Shown here: piece by piece, positions 19,397 through 30,636 of the stretch
Layout of the letters: each line of letters begins with the position of its first letter
Position numbering within the stretch: position 1 is the stretch's first letter
Origin: Rickettsiales bacterium
Lineage (GTDB): Bacteria > Pseudomonadota > Alphaproteobacteria > Rickettsiales > UBA1997
Assembly (NCBI GenBank): GCA_020054695.1
Contig: JAHXBT010000016.1
Location: 3,065-64,154 of the forward strand
DNA: 61,090 nucleotides
Reading direction: 5' to 3'
Notes under the pieces: model-generated
The model's input: only the letters and a program-made list of their open reading frames with translations
Database searches by the model: none
What the model was told of the DNA's origin: nothing
Position numbers and translations under genes: made by a program

Positions 19397-20189
19397 TATC
19401 AATTTTTAAGAAAGTTTTATTTTTTATTCTTAAATCTATAACAGCTATATCGTTAATTAAATCCTGGTCATTATATATTTTCTCCAACCTTTTCCAAGCT
19501 TTTTCAATATTTTTTTCTGGTAGTTTAACTAAAATATTATTAATAAATCTAATGTCCCACCTTCGATTTCCAATCAAACTTGCTGAATAAACATAGCGCC
19601 CTATTTCTGGTTTGGCAGAAAATATATTAAACAGTGATTTGACTTTTAACCTGGCATTATCTCCGTTAACGATTAACAAATAACCAAAATCATCTATATT
19701 CTTTACATCAATCTTAATGCCGTCCTTGTCGATTATATATCTCTTATTATTATAATCCCAAATCGCAAAAGGACTATATTCTACAATTTTAATATCTAAA
19801 TTAGACGCAATATTACGATTAATAAATACTTCTTTAACCCAATTTATTTTCTCAATATCTACCCTTATATCATCAATTATTTTTGAACCTAAATTCTTAA
19901 AACCAATATTACTAACTTTATTTTTTACTATTTCTTTAATTTGATTTTCATCAGAATTAACAATACCAACAATATTAACTTCATCATAAGACAAATTAAA
20001 CAACTTTAAAACCCTATTCTTTTGTATTTTGAAATGTTTTTTTATTTTGTTATTTGGGTGGTCGCCAATGATATAAAAAGATATAATAGAAACCAACAAT
20101 ATAAAAAAGATAAAAAATAGACTCTTCTTCAGTAGTTTTTGATGCAAAAACAGATATCTTGTAACAAACTCTTTAAATTCTATCATCAA
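19389..20189 (-). CDS. ftsQ: Cell division protein FtsQ-like (POTRA domain)
   Basis: Single N-terminal TM; POTRA-like VNIVGIVNSDENQIKEIV..IDDIRVDIEKINWVKEVFINRNIASNLDIKIVEYSPFAIW; IDKDG; RLEKIY..LINDIAVIDLRIKNK. Confidence 0.75.
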   Translation of the reverse strand: MMIEFKEFVTRYLFLHQKLLKKSLFFIFFILLVSIISFYIIGDHPNNKIKKHFKIQKNRVLKLFNLSYDEVNIVGIVNSDENQIKEIVKNKVSNIGFKNLGSKIIDDIRVDIEKINWVKEVFINRNIASNLDIKIVEYSPFAIWDYNNKRYIIDKDGIKIDVKNIDDFGYLLIVNGDNARLKVKSLFNIFSAKPEIGRYVYSASLIGNRRWDIRFINNILVKLPEKNIEKAWKRLEKIYNDQDLINDIAVIDLRIKNKTFLKIDNE

Positions 20190-21726
20190 TCATTTTGATA
20201 AAATTATTAATACCAAATAAAGCAATGAATGATCCAATTCTTGGGCCGGATTCTTGACCAAAAAGAGTTTGATAAAAGCATATAAACCAATCTTTCATAT
20301 TTTTCTCATAACCAAACTCCCTACCTGTTTCATAGATGATATTTTGTAAAACCTTGCCATCACGAACATCTATATTGTCAACATTTTGTAATTTTCCTTT
20401 TAACGAAATCATGGCGTTTTGTTCGTTTTGGGTAATTCCTCGATATTTTTTATGTTTTTTAATAAAATCATTATAATAATTAATAGCAGACTCAACCATT
20501 TTAGCTAAAAAGGGTGAGCTTTCCTTATTTAGTCCCTTTTCATATTTAGAAATAAAACCCCACAAAATATCATCATTTTCAGGGTTACAAGCGCTAGCTA
20601 AATTTAATAAAAGTGAGTAACTAATATCACATTTTTTGCTTGGTTTTTCCTTAAAATGAATGTGATTAATGGGATTATCTAATTTTTTAATTTCATCAGA
20701 TTCTTCAAGATAAGAATTTAAAAAGGCAATGTATTCATCTGTAGCTTTTGGAATTACATCAAAATGCAACCTCTTGGCAGTTTTTGGTTTTTGAAACATA
20801 AAAAGCGATAAGGATTCGGCAGGAGCGTATTTTAACCACTGGTCAATACTAATACCGTTACCCTTAGATTTAGAAATTTTTGCACCATCTTCACTAAGAA
20901 ACATTTCATAACAATAATTAACTGGTGGAGTTTTACCCAAAATTTGGCAAATTTTACGATATAGAGGCTCGTTTGGCAAATGATCCTTGCCGTAAATTTC
21001 ATAATCAACCTCAAAAGAATACCATCTGGCACCAAAATCAATTTTCCACTGTAATTTAGCATTACCATCTAGAGCCAAAACTTCCTTTTCAGTACCATTT
21101 TCATCTTGGTAAATTACTGTGTTTTTTTCTTTATTAACGCCTTTCACGCCCTTTTCAATAACCTTACCAGAATCAGGATCGATTGGCATGACTGGACTAT
21201 AGGTTTTTCTCCTCTCTTCTCCTAAAGTTGGTAACATTAGATCCATTAACTCATCATATTTTTCAATAACTTTTATCATGGTGTTGTTAAAAGCGCCAGA
21301 TTTATATTTATCAGTTGCGGAGACAAATTCATAATCAAAATTAAATCGATCCAAAAAGTCTTTTAAGCGCTTATTCATGTGATCACCGTAGGACTTGCTT
21401 GTACCAAACGGGTCTGGAACGGCAGTCAGTGGCCTACCTATATTATCTTTTATTAAATCTTTATTGGGCAAGTTATCAGGCACCTTACGCAAGCCATCAA
21501 TATCATCAGAAATGCATAATAATTTCACTGGTATTTCTGGCGCTAATTTTTTAAAAGCATTCATCACAAAGCTGGTTCGTGCCACCTCTCCAAAAGTTCC
21601 AATATGTGGTAGGCCAGAAGGACCATACCCAGTTTCAAAAAGTACATAGCCTTTTTTAGGCGTTTTGTTTTGAATTTTTTTTAATATTCTGTTAGCTTCT
21701 ACGAAAGGCCAAGATTTTTGATTCAT
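20173..21726 (-). CDS. lysS: Lysyl-tRNA synthetase, class I
   Basis: GYGPSGLPHIGTFGEVART (HIGH-type motif), DDIDGLRKVPDNLP, KISKSKGNGIS; class I LysRS architecture. Confidence 0.95.
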   Translation of the reverse strand: MNQKSWPFVEANRILKKIQNKTPKKGYVLFETGYGPSGLPHIGTFGEVARTSFVMNAFKKLAPEIPVKLLCISDDIDGLRKVPDNLPNKDLIKDNIGRPLTAVPDPFGTSKSYGDHMNKRLKDFLDRFNFDYEFVSATDKYKSGAFNNTMIKVIEKYDELMDLMLPTLGEERRKTYSPVMPIDPDSGKVIEKGVKGVNKEKNTVIYQDENGTEKEVLALDGNAKLQWKIDFGARWYSFEVDYEIYGKDHLPNEPLYRKICQILGKTPPVNYCYEMFLSEDGAKISKSKGNGISIDQWLKYAPAESLSLFMFQKPKTAKRLHFDVIPKATDEYIAFLNSYLEESDEIKKLDNPINHIHFKEKPSKKCDISYSLLLNLASACNPENDDILWGFISKYEKGLNKESSPFLAKMVESAINYYNDFIKKHKKYRGITQNEQNAMISLKGKLQNVDNIDVRDGKVLQNIIYETGREFGYEKNMKDWFICFYQTLFGQESGPRIGSFIALFGINNFIKMIDDRI

Positions 21727-22398
21727 AACTATGTTTTGATTCGCTAATTAATAAACTTTTTTGCAAAAAATCATTTTAAAGAAATTAACTCACCCAAGCA
21801 ATGTAAGTTTACATAATAATTTGCAATTAATCACTTTGAAGTTGAGAGTTACTATCACTATTTATATCTCTTGGTCTTCAATTTAAAAAATATAAATTAC
21901 TAGCAAGTTTATGTCAACTATTTGCCAATATTAAGCATGATTTCAAAAGCATACCAACTTAACAGCTTTTTAACTATAGTATAGCTAATTACCCAACAAG
22001 ACAATTTCTAACAAGAGATCTTGACCTCAAATAGCTTTAAAAATAACGATATAAAATATGAAAAGCCAAGTTCAATTGTTAATAAACTAGAAAAACCTGA
22101 TGAATATTTTATGGAAGATAGTATTATACATACGAAATAAAAACCGCTAGAAAAAAAATATCTAACAACATAAATCCTGAATTATACAGAACAACACTTG
22201 ACTAACTGGGGATATCTTTAGTAAAGATTTTCTTGGTGGAGTAGTAAAATCAACTATAGAGTTCATTTCATAATATTTCTTAACAACCAAGCAAAATATC
22301 AGCATAGATTTTAAAATTTTTGATATTTTTTCATTGCAAATATTATTAGGTGCAATTAACCTTATTTTTTATTAGTAATATTATTACTAACTCTTATT

Positions 22399-22474
22399 GG
22401 GGATATAGCTCAGCTGGTAGAGCGCCTGCTTTGCACGCAGGAGGTCAGGAGTTCGACTCTCCTTATCTCCACCA
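22399..22474 (+). tRNA. tRNA-Ala (anticodon TGC), CCA encoded
   Basis: GGGGATATAGCTCAGCTGGTAGAGCGCCTGCTTTGCACGCAGGAGGTCAGGAGTTCGACTCTCCTTATCTCCACCA. Confidence 0.97.
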
Positions 22475-22573
22475 TTTTTGATGTTAATGTTTTTTAGGTG
22501 CCGAAAGCAAATAAGCAATAACAAATATTTTAAGTAAAATTTTATCAGCAGACTTACTTAAAGCAAAGATTGG

Positions 22574-23770
22574 CTAAAGATGGGAATTGAAACTTCCGCC
22601 ACCTGCTATTTTGATAAATAGTTTTTTTAATCTAGGCATTCTTTCAGTAATTGCCAAACCCAAATCGCGGGCAATTTTTACTGGCAAAATATTATTAGAA
22701 AACAATTTATCAAGATTATCGGTGGCTAAAATCATTTTTTTAGCCTCAAGTTTGGCAAGCTTATTATACTTTGCTATTAATTCATCAGAATTTAAATCCT
22801 CTCCTGATTTAAAATTATTTTCTATTAAGTCAGTCAAAATTACAACATCCTTAATACCAAGATTAAAGCCCTGACCAGCAATTGGATGAATTGCATGAGC
22901 TGCATCAGCAACTAAAAGAGCTTTTTTGTAAAAATATTCCTTGGGGTAGATTAATTCTAAATCATAAGAAAAAATCTTGGTTTTTATTTCTACCTTACCC
23001 AAATCATCGCCAATTTTTTTCATTAATTGATTGGTTAAATCTGCTTGATCAAAATCTAAATAAACATCTTTTAAGTCGGTTTTTACCATCCAGACAATTG
23101 AGGATTTATTTTGTTCTTTTAGCGGTAAAATTGCAAAAGCACCTTCAGGGAAAAATTTTTCATAAGCAATATTTTGGTGATCACGAGAATGCTCAATATC
23201 AAAAACTAAGGCTGTCTGATTATAGTGCTTGTAATTAGTTGCTATTTGGAATTTATCTCTGAAATAGGATTTTCTGCCATCAGCAATAATGATTAGTTTG
23301 GCAGAAATTTTAGAAGAGTCGTCAAAAATAATTTCACTTTCCTTATCGTTAAAATTAATATCTTGATAAGAATTTGGTGCAAAAATTTGAATATTTTTCT
23401 GAATTTTAATTCTCTGACAAAGCTCATTATAGATATCGTAACTTTTAAGCATGACTCCCATTTGTTTAGATCCTTGAAAAAGCTTACTATCAAAATGTAA
23501 ATGAAAAGGTGAGTTTTTATCACTAATGTCAATATCCTTAATTTTTCCCGCTTTATCTTTTAAATTATTCCAAACATTGATCTTTTGAAATAATTTTATA
23601 GAATTATTAGAAATTGCGAAATTTTTACCGTCAGAGGATTTTTTTTTGGCTAAAAAATCTGTTTTTTCAATCAAGGCAATTGAAATTTCAGGACTGATGT
23701 CAGATAGTGAAATCGCAGCTGAAAGACCGGCAAAACCAGCGCCAATAATGGCAATATCAAATTTACTCAT
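22574..23770 (-). CDS. FAD-dependent monooxygenase of the UbiH/UbiF/COQ6 family
   Basis: FDIAIIGAGFAGLSAAISL, KALLVADAAHAIHPIAGQGFNLGIKDV. Start set to the MSKFD methionine (track ORF extends to 23791). Confidence 0.9.
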   Translation of the reverse strand: MSKFDIAIIGAGFAGLSAAISLSDISPEISIALIEKTDFLAKKKSSDGKNFAISNNSIKLFQKINVWNNLKDKAGKIKDIDISDKNSPFHLHFDSKLFQGSKQMGVMLKSYDIYNELCQRIKIQKNIQIFAPNSYQDINFNDKESEIIFDDSSKISAKLIIIADGRKSYFRDKFQIATNYKHYNQTALVFDIEHSRDHQNIAYEKFFPEGAFAILPLKEQNKSSIVWMVKTDLKDVYLDFDQADLTNQLMKKIGDDLGKVEIKTKIFSYDLELIYPKEYFYKKALLVADAAHAIHPIAGQGFNLGIKDVVILTDLIENNFKSGEDLNSDELIAKYNKLAKLEAKKMILATDNLDKLFSNNILPVKIARDLGLAITERMPRLKKLFIKIAGGGSFNSHL

Positions 23771-23774
23771 AATT

Positions 23775-24026
23775 ATGCTAAATTTTATCAAAAAGACAAT
23801 TATTATTATTTTTTCAATTATTGCAATTACATTTTTTGTTAATAATCGTTATTTTATAACAATCTCTTTAAAACCCTACGGTTATGAATCTGACATTCGC
23901 CTATTTATTTTATTGATTATTTTTTTCCTTTTTGGTGTAATTTTTGCTCATATTACTAATTTTTGCTATAATTTAAGGAAAAAACTTTCTGATAGTTGTC
24001 AAAAAATATTAAAAGTTAAAAAATAA
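23775..24026 (+). CDS. Small membrane protein, LapA/DUF1049-like
   Basis: Two TM segments with [13 protein letters not shown] between a hydrophobic segment and a basic tail. The ATG at 23775 is in frame inside the track ORF at 23646. Confidence 0.55.
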   Translation: MLNFIKKTIIIIFSIIAITFFVNNRYFITISLKPYGYESDIRLFILLIIFFLFGVIFAHITNFCYNLRKKLSDSCQKILKVKK

Positions 24027-25099
24027 TGTCATTAGATGCCAAACTAGATGCTCTTTTAGAGCGTTATCAGAAATTATCAGAAAAAATCATGGACCCATCT
24101 GCTTTAGGTGATAATTATGCTAAGATTTCTAAAGAATATTCTGACTTAACTCCTGTTGTTGAGTTGATTAATAAATATAAAAAAACTTCTAGCGACACTA
24201 ACGATGCTGCAGAAATGATAAAAGATATTAATGATGATGCTGAAATGAAAAAAATGCTGGAAGAAGAAAAGATTGAGGGTGAAAAAATCTTAAAAGATCT
24301 AACTGGTAAAATTAAAATTGCCCTTTTACCAAAAGATGAGACAGATGAAAAAAATGCTATTTTAGAGGTTAGGGCAGGAACTGGCGGCGAAGAAGCAGCA
24401 CTTTTTGCCACTAATTTATTTAACATGTATCAAAGATATGCCGAAAAGCAAGGCTGGAAATTTGAGATAATCTCTTTTTCTGAAACTGGTATTGGCGGCT
24501 GTAAAGAAGGCACAGCTACTATTTCAGGCAAAAATGTGTTTGCTCGTTTAAAATTTGAATCTGGGGTACATCGCGTGCAAAGAGTGCCAGAAACAGAGTC
24601 TTCTGGGCGCGTTCACACTTCAGCAGCAACTGTAGCAGTACTTCCAGAAGCGGAGGAGGTTGATATTAAAATTGACGAAAAAGATTTAAGAATTGATATT
24701 TTTAGAGCCTCTGGACCAGGCGGTCAATCAGTTAACACTACTGATTCTGCCGTTAGAATTGTTCACATTCCAACTGGTATCACCGTTTCACAGCAAGATG
24801 AAAAATCGCAACATAAAAACAAAGATAAGGCTATGAGAATTCTAAGATCTCGTCTTTATGAGGCCAAAAGAGAGGAGTTAGACAAGGAAAGATCTGAAAA
24901 CCGCAAGGGGCAAGTTGGCTCTGGCGATAGGTCTGAGCGCATCAGAACTTACAACTTCCCACAAGGTAGAGTTTCTGACCACCGAATTAATTTAACTTTA
25001 TATAAAATTGACGAAGTTATGGCTGGTGATTTGGATGAATTTATTAACAATCTAACTGCCGAGGATGAGGCAAGGAGAATGAGCGAAAGTGAAATTTAA
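24026..25099 (+). CDS. prfA: Peptide chain release factor 1
   Basis: [54 protein letters not shown] (GGQ motif), [17 protein letters not shown]. Confidence 0.97.
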   Translation: MSLDAKLDALLERYQKLSEKIMDPSALGDNYAKISKEYSDLTPVVELINKYKKTSSDTNDAAEMIKDINDDAEMKKMLEEEKIEGEKILKDLTGKIKIALLPKDETDEKNAILEVRAGTGGEEAALFATNLFNMYQRYAEKQGWKFEIISFSETGIGGCKEGTATISGKNVFARLKFESGVHRVQRVPETESSGRVHTSAATVAVLPEAEEVDIKIDEKDLRIDIFRASGPGGQSVNTTDSAVRIVHIPTGITVSQQDEKSQHKNKDKAMRILRSRLYEAKREELDKERSENRKGQVGSGDRSERIRTYNFPQGRVSDHRINLTLYKIDEVMAGDLDEFINNLTAEDEARRMSESEI

Positions 25100-25105
25100 A
25101 TAATT

Positions 25106-25522
25106 ATGCCCTGTAAGATTGAAATTAATAGAGAACATATTGATATCAAAGTTGAAAGAGATATTGTGTCTGGCAATCGTAACAAGAAATTAATAAATTT
25201 TAAGTTTATTGCCACAAATGACCAAGACGAAGTTACAGGACACTTTGCTGGTGATTATACTAATGATAATAATATAATAATATTACAAAATGGTGAGCTT
25301 ATTTTTTATCGACAAAATGAAGCCTCAATAAGACTTATAATAGAAGATAATAAAATTTTTGAATTAAAAGACAATGGCACACGAACTGAATATAATCCAC
25401 CAAATGAAGCAAATATATTTCAACCTAATGTGAGTGAAAAACCACCTTGTCCAGCAAAAAACGTATCAAAGCCAAGATCAGCCAAACCCGTAGAACAAAA
25501 AGAACCATACTTATATCAATGA
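25106..25522 (+). CDS. Hypothetical protein, 138 aa, Pro/Lys-rich C-terminus
   Basis: Intact ORF between prfA and trpC with ATGA overlap to trpC; no recognised family. Confidence 0.6.
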   Translation: MPCKIEINREHIDIKVERDIVSGNRNKKLINFKFIATNDQDEVTGHFAGDYTNDNNIIILQNGELIFYRQNEASIRLIIEDNKIFELKDNGTRTEYNPPNEANIFQPNVSEKPPCPAKNVSKPRSAKPVEQKEPYLYQ

Positions 25523-26304
25523 TTTTAGCTAAAATAATCCAGCAAAAAAAGATAGAAATTACAGAAGAAAAAATCCTGTTACCGCTCCCTAAATTAAAAA
25601 ATCAGTTAAAAATTACCAATTTTGGGAAAAATTCTTTTATTTCCAAGATTAAGTCTGACATCGCTACGCAAAATATTGCCATAATTGCCGAAGTAAAAAA
25701 ATCTTCACCAAGCAAGGGTATAATTCGTAAAAATTTTAATCATTTACAAATTGCCAAAATTTATGAAAATTCTGGAGCTAGCTGTATTTCAATTTTAACA
25801 GATAAAAAATTCTTCCATGGTTCCCAAAAATATTTAACCGAAATTAAAAAAGAGGTTAATTTACCACTTCTTCGTAAAGACTTTATTATTGATCCCTATC
25901 AAATTTATCAGGCAAAATTAATTGGTGCCGACTGTATATTATTAATTATGGCTATTTTATCTGAAGAAGAAGCTGTTAATTTGGAACGAATTGCCATTGA
26001 AAATGATTTAGATGTATTGGTAGAAATCCACAATGAAGAAGAGTTGCAAAAAGCGCTGAAGTTACAGACAAAATTAATTGGTGTTAATAATAGAAATCTT
26101 AAGAATATGACGGTTGACATTAATAACTCCATTGATTTGTCCAAGAAAATCCCAAAAGACAAGATTATTATCTGCGAAAGCGGTATTTCTAGCAAGGAAG
26201 ATATCAAATTAATGCAAAAACATAATATTAACTGCTTTTTAATTGGTGAGTTTTTTATGAGACAAAAAAATGTTGGGGAAAAGCTGCAAGAATTTATTAA
26301 TTAA
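25519..26304 (+). CDS. trpC: Indole-3-glycerol-phosphate synthase
   Basis: MILAKIIQQKKIEI, IIAEVKKSSPSKGII, SCISILTDKKFFHGS, LLRKDFIIDPYQI, LIGVNNRNLK, CESGISSKEDI. Start set to the internal Met. Confidence 0.95.
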   Translation: MILAKIIQQKKIEITEEKILLPLPKLKNQLKITNFGKNSFISKIKSDIATQNIAIIAEVKKSSPSKGIIRKNFNHLQIAKIYENSGASCISILTDKKFFHGSQKYLTEIKKEVNLPLLRKDFIIDPYQIYQAKLIGADCILLIMAILSEEEAVNLERIAIENDLDVLVEIHNEEELQKALKLQTKLIGVNNRNLKNMTVDINNSIDLSKKIPKDKIIICESGISSKEDIKLMQKHNINCFLIGEFFMRQKNVGEKLQEFIN

Positions 26305-26322
26305 CTTTTGTGAAATTAAAAA

Positions 26323-27558
26323 TTAATTAATAATAATTTTAAAGAATTTCTTTTTTCCAACTGAAAAAGTCTCCCTATTTTTAAAAATATAATTTTCATC
26401 AGAGATTTTTTTCTTATTAACCTTAACTGCTCCGGCAGTAATTAATTTCCTAGCCGCTGATTTTGAATGCGTAGCTTCTGACAAAATCATAACATCAATT
26501 AATTTTGAATTATTTTCTATTTTAATTTCTTTAAAGGCATCTTCATTTTTATTCAGAAAAATTTCCTGAGCTTTTTGCAAACAACATTTTGCTACGCCCT
26601 TACCATGGCAAATTTTTGTTGCTTCAAAAGCTAGAATTTCTTTAATTTTATTCAATCCTTGTCCTTCTAACTTTTTATATTCGTTAATTTTTTTATCCGA
26701 AATATCAGTAAAATAAAATAAAAGACGAACAACATCTTCGTCTTTGACATTTCTAAAATATTGAAAATATTCAAAAGGATTTAACATATTTTCATCAAGC
26801 CAAACTGCTCCATCTGCCGTTTTGCCCATTTTTTTACCTTCTGAATTTAACAAAAGAGGTGAAGTTAGGCCAAAAACCTCCTCATTTTTATTATTTTGAG
26901 AATTGATTCTTCTAACTAAATCAACACCACTAACAATATTACCCCACTGATCAGAACCACCAATTTGTAAATTACAGCCAAATCTTTTATTTAATTCTAA
27001 AAAATCATAAGATTGTAAAATTAAATAATTAAATTCTAAAAAACTAAGATTTTGTTCACGATCAAGACGATTTTTAACCGACTCAAAAGTAAGCATTTTG
27101 TTGATAGAAAATTGATAGCCAATATCACGCAAAAATTCAATATAATTTAAACCATTAAGCCAATCTTCATTATTAACAAATTGAAATTTTGGCAATGATG
27201 GATCCTCTTTTGATAAATCGAATTTTTCTAAAGATTTTTTAATTCCTTCTAAGTTAGAATTAATATTATCCTCACTTAAAATTTGTCTCGCCTTGTCTTT
27301 GCCAGAAGGATCACCAATTTTAGTAGTGCCTCCGCCAAGCAAAACAATTGGTTTGTGACCATTTTTTTGCATCAAGCGCAGCATCATAATTTGAATTAAA
27401 CTACCGATATGAAGTGATTTTGCCGTACAGTCAAAGCCAATATAGGCAGTAATTTTGCCCTCTACTAATTTTTGATCTAAATTCTCAAGATCAGTGGCCT
27501 GATTAATATAGTTACGATTTTGTAATATTTGTAAAAAATTTGATTTAAATTTTGTCAT
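26323..27558 (-). CDS. tyrS: Tyrosyl-tRNA synthetase
   Basis: YIGFDCTAKSLHIGSLIQ, GGSDQWGNI, KMGKTADGAVWL, C-terminal S4-like domain. Confidence 0.96.
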   Translation of the reverse strand: MTKFKSNFLQILQNRNYINQATDLENLDQKLVEGKITAYIGFDCTAKSLHIGSLIQIMMLRLMQKNGHKPIVLLGGGTTKIGDPSGKDKARQILSEDNINSNLEGIKKSLEKFDLSKEDPSLPKFQFVNNEDWLNGLNYIEFLRDIGYQFSINKMLTFESVKNRLDREQNLSFLEFNYLILQSYDFLELNKRFGCNLQIGGSDQWGNIVSGVDLVRRINSQNNKNEEVFGLTSPLLLNSEGKKMGKTADGAVWLDENMLNPFEYFQYFRNVKDEDVVRLLFYFTDISDKKINEYKKLEGQGLNKIKEILAFEATKICHGKGVAKCCLQKAQEIFLNKNEDAFKEIKIENNSKLIDVMILSEATHSKSAARKLITAGAVKVNKKKISDENYIFKNRETFSVGKKKFFKIIIN

Positions 27559-27763
27559 TTAATTATATTAAAACAATATTATTCCTATATAACTTATCCT
27601 CATAAACATATAAAATAAAGTAAAATCTAATAAAATTAAAATCACCAAGAATTTTAAACACGATTAAAAATATTATTACTTCTTGTATATTTAATCTTAG
27701 CCTTTATTTTAAAATTTAATGTATATTTAGGCAGACTCCTAATGAAGTTAATAATAAATTAAA

Positions 27764-29860
27764 ATGTCAAGACAAGTAGCTATTGAAAAATATCGTAATA
27801 TTGGGATTATGGCCCATATTGACGCAGGTAAAACAACCACAACCGAAAGAGTTTTATATTACACAGGTAAATCACATAAAATTGGAGAAGTTCACGAAGG
27901 TGACGCCACTATGGATTGGATGGAGCAAGAGCAAGAAAGAGGTATTACAATTACTTCAGCTGCCACAACTTGCTTTTGGAAAGATCACAGAGTTAATATT
28001 ATTGATACTCCAGGCCATGTTGACTTTACTATTGAGGTGGAAAGGTCTTTGAGAGTTCTTGATGGTGCGGTTGCTGTTTTTGATGCAGTAGCAGGTGTTG
28101 AGCCACAATCAGAAACTGTTTGGAGACAAGCCAATAAATACAATGTTCCTAGGATGTGTTTTGTTAACAAAATGGACAGAACTGGGGCAAATTTTTGGAG
28201 ATGTGTAGATATGTTCAAAAAAAGACTTTCTGCCAACCCATTGTTATTACAAATACCTATTGGTGATGGTGCTGAATATGGTGGATTGATTGATCTTTTA
28301 AAAATGAAATCTGTTGTTTGGGAGGACGAATCAATGGGCGCTGACTACTCTTTAAAAGACATTCCTGCCGATTTGCAAGAAAAAGCTGAAGAATATCGTA
28401 ATATCTTGATTGAAACCGCGGTAGAGCAAGATGATGATGTTATGGAAAAATATCTTGGTGGTGAAGAAGTTACAGAAGAAGAATTAAAAAAATGCATTAG
28501 AAAAGGTACTATTGCTGGTGACTTTGTACCAGTTTTAAACGGAACTGCATTTAAAAACAAAGGTGTTCAAACCTTACTTGATGCTATTGTTGACTACCTA
28601 CCAAGTCCAGTTGATATTGAATCTGTTACAGGAGAAGACGTTAAAACAGGTGACGAAATTCAAATCAGATATGATGATAAGCTATTTTCTGGCCTAGCAT
28701 TTAAAATAATGACCGATCCTTTTGTTGGCTCTTTAACTTTTGTTAGAATCTACTCTGGAACTTTAGAAAGTGGCTCTGGGGTGGTTAATACCATCAAAAA
28801 CTCTAAAGAGAGAATTGGTCGTATGCTTTTAATGCATGCTAATAATAGGGAAGACATAAAGGTTGCTCACTCTGGTGATATCATTGCTATCGCTGGCCTA
28901 AAAAACACTACAACTGGCGAAACTTTAACCGCCCCTGAAAATAAAATTATCTTGGAAAAAATGGAGTTCCCTGATCCAGTAATTGAAGTTTCGGTTGAGC
29001 CAAAATCAACAGCTGATCAGGAAAAAATGAGCATTGCTCTTCAAAGATTGGCTTCGGAAGACCCTTCTCTTAAAATTGAGAGTGACGAAGAATCTGGCCA
29101 GACTATTCTTAAAGGTATGGGTGAATTACATCTTGAGATTATTGTTGACAGAATGCAAAGAGAGTTCAAGGTTGATGCCAACATCGGTAAGCCAAAAGTA
29201 GCTTATAGAGAAACATTTACTAAACCAGTTGACGTTGAGTATGTTCATAAAAAACAATCTGGTGGCGCCGGTCAATTTGCTAAAATTAACATGACCTTTG
29301 AACCGATTCTCGACAATGATAATGACGATGAGGAAGAAACTAAAGATTATGAATTTGAAAGTAAAATTGTTGGTGGAAGAGTGCCTAAAGAATACATTCC
29401 TGGTGTTGAAAAAGGCGTTATTTCTGCCAAACAAAATGGTGTATTAGCCGGATTTCCTGTTGTTAAAATTAAAGCTATATTAACAGACGGGGCCTATCAC
29501 GATGTGGACTCCAGTGTTTTAGCATTTGAAATTGCAGCTAGATCTGCCTTTAGAGAGGCTATGGCAAAAGCTGGTCCTGTTCTTTTGGAGCCCTTAATGA
29601 AGGTTGAAGTTATTACCCCTGAAGAATATATGGGAGATGTAATTGGCGATATTAGCTCTAGAAGGGGTCAAGTTGCCAATCTTGAAGCTAGAGACAATGT
29701 ACAGGTTATTACAGCCAAAGTTCCTTTAGGAAAAATGTTTGGCTATGTTAACAATTTAAGATCATTATCTCAAGGAAGAGCTCAGTATACCATGGTCTTT
29801 GATTCTTACAGTGTGGTTCCTGAGAATGTGGCTGAAGAAATTAAAGCAGAAAGGTCCTAA
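27764..29860 (+). CDS. fusA: Elongation factor G
   Basis: [57 protein letters not shown]. Confidence 0.98.
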   Translation: MSRQVAIEKYRNIGIMAHIDAGKTTTTERVLYYTGKSHKIGEVHEGDATMDWMEQEQERGITITSAATTCFWKDHRVNIIDTPGHVDFTIEVERSLRVLDGAVAVFDAVAGVEPQSETVWRQANKYNVPRMCFVNKMDRTGANFWRCVDMFKKRLSANPLLLQIPIGDGAEYGGLIDLLKMKSVVWEDESMGADYSLKDIPADLQEKAEEYRNILIETAVEQDDDVMEKYLGGEEVTEEELKKCIRKGTIAGDFVPVLNGTAFKNKGVQTLLDAIVDYLPSPVDIESVTGEDVKTGDEIQIRYDDKLFSGLAFKIMTDPFVGSLTFVRIYSGTLESGSGVVNTIKNSKERIGRMLLMHANNREDIKVAHSGDIIAIAGLKNTTTGETLTAPENKIILEKMEFPDPVIEVSVEPKSTADQEKMSIALQRLASEDPSLKIESDEESGQTILKGMGELHLEIIVDRMQREFKVDANIGKPKVAYRETFTKPVDVEYVHKKQSGGAGQFAKINMTFEPILDNDNDDEEETKDYEFESKIVGGRVPKEYIPGVEKGVISAKQNGVLAGFPVVKIKAILTDGAYHDVDSSVLAFEIAARSAFREAMAKAGPVLLEPLMKVEVITPEEYMGDVIGDISSRRGQVANLEARDNVQVITAKVPLGKMFGYVNNLRSLSQGRAQYTMVFDSYSVVPENVAEEIKAERS

Positions 29861-29877
29861 TTTTTTAGGGCTTTTTT
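29854..29877 (+). terminator. Rho-independent terminator overlapping the fusA stop codon
   Basis: GTCCTAA-TTTT-TTAGGGC stem-loop followed by TTTTTT. Confidence 0.75.
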
Positions 29878-30177
29878 GGCATATAACTATACAAATTATG
29901 TCAAAAATACCTGCTTATCTTATCCTTCTTTACGGCGCTTGAAGACTCTTCCTATAAACTATAACAATTTTGTTTTAGCTAAATTTAACACTCAACTACT
30001 CTTCTTTTGTTACAAAGTAGCAATATACTGTGCATTAATACGCCCTCTATAGTTTTAGAAAGGGTCTCTACCTTGATTTTACTCATTTTTTTTAGCAACC
30101 TTTTGGAACTCGCCCCGTATTATTTACACCACTGTCATCAGTGATATTCAAGAAATTTTAAATAAAATATAGAAAAT

Positions 30178-30531
30178 TTAATTTATATCTTCAGAGTAAT
30201 ATGTTTTAAGGGCGTTTAACTTGTTAGCTTCTGACAAAGTAGCAACATATTTATAATCACTTTTTTGTAATTGCTCTCCTAACCAACTATTAGCATTTGT
30301 GGCTATAAAAATATAAAAAAAGATATTTAGAGAAGCTAAGTTTAGTATTACTAAAATTGCCGAAATAGACATAATTATAAAAGATTTTAGCCATATTTTA
30401 TGATACAAAAACCACAAAAAACCAAAAAATAAAACATTATAGTTAATATTATCCTCTATTATCTTTATATTGTCACCGCCAATATTATTGTTTTTATAGA
30501 CATTGTATATTTTTACTGAAGAGCCAAACAT
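30178..30531 (-). CDS. Small membrane protein, DUF2628-like
   Basis: FFGFLWFLYHKIWLKSFIIM, two further TM segments, NANSWLGEQLQKSDYKYVATLSEANKLNALKTY. Confidence 0.6.
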   Translation of the reverse strand: MFGSSVKIYNVYKNNNIGGDNIKIIEDNINYNVLFFGFLWFLYHKIWLKSFIIMSISAILVILNLASLNIFFYIFIATNANSWLGEQLQKSDYKYVATLSEANKLNALKTYYSEDIN

Positions 30532-30636
30532 GATCTATATGTTATGTCAAAGTTGATCTTAAACTAGTAAGTCTGTATTGTAAGATTATAGCAGGCTAAT
30601 AAATAGTTATAACAAGATATAAAATTAAAATATCAA

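Noticed and set aside
22021-22140. Short open frame ILTSNSFKNNDIKYEKPSSIVNKLEKPDEYFMEDSIIHTK*
   Set aside because: About 40 codons, no start context and no family resemblance; could be a relic but unsupported.
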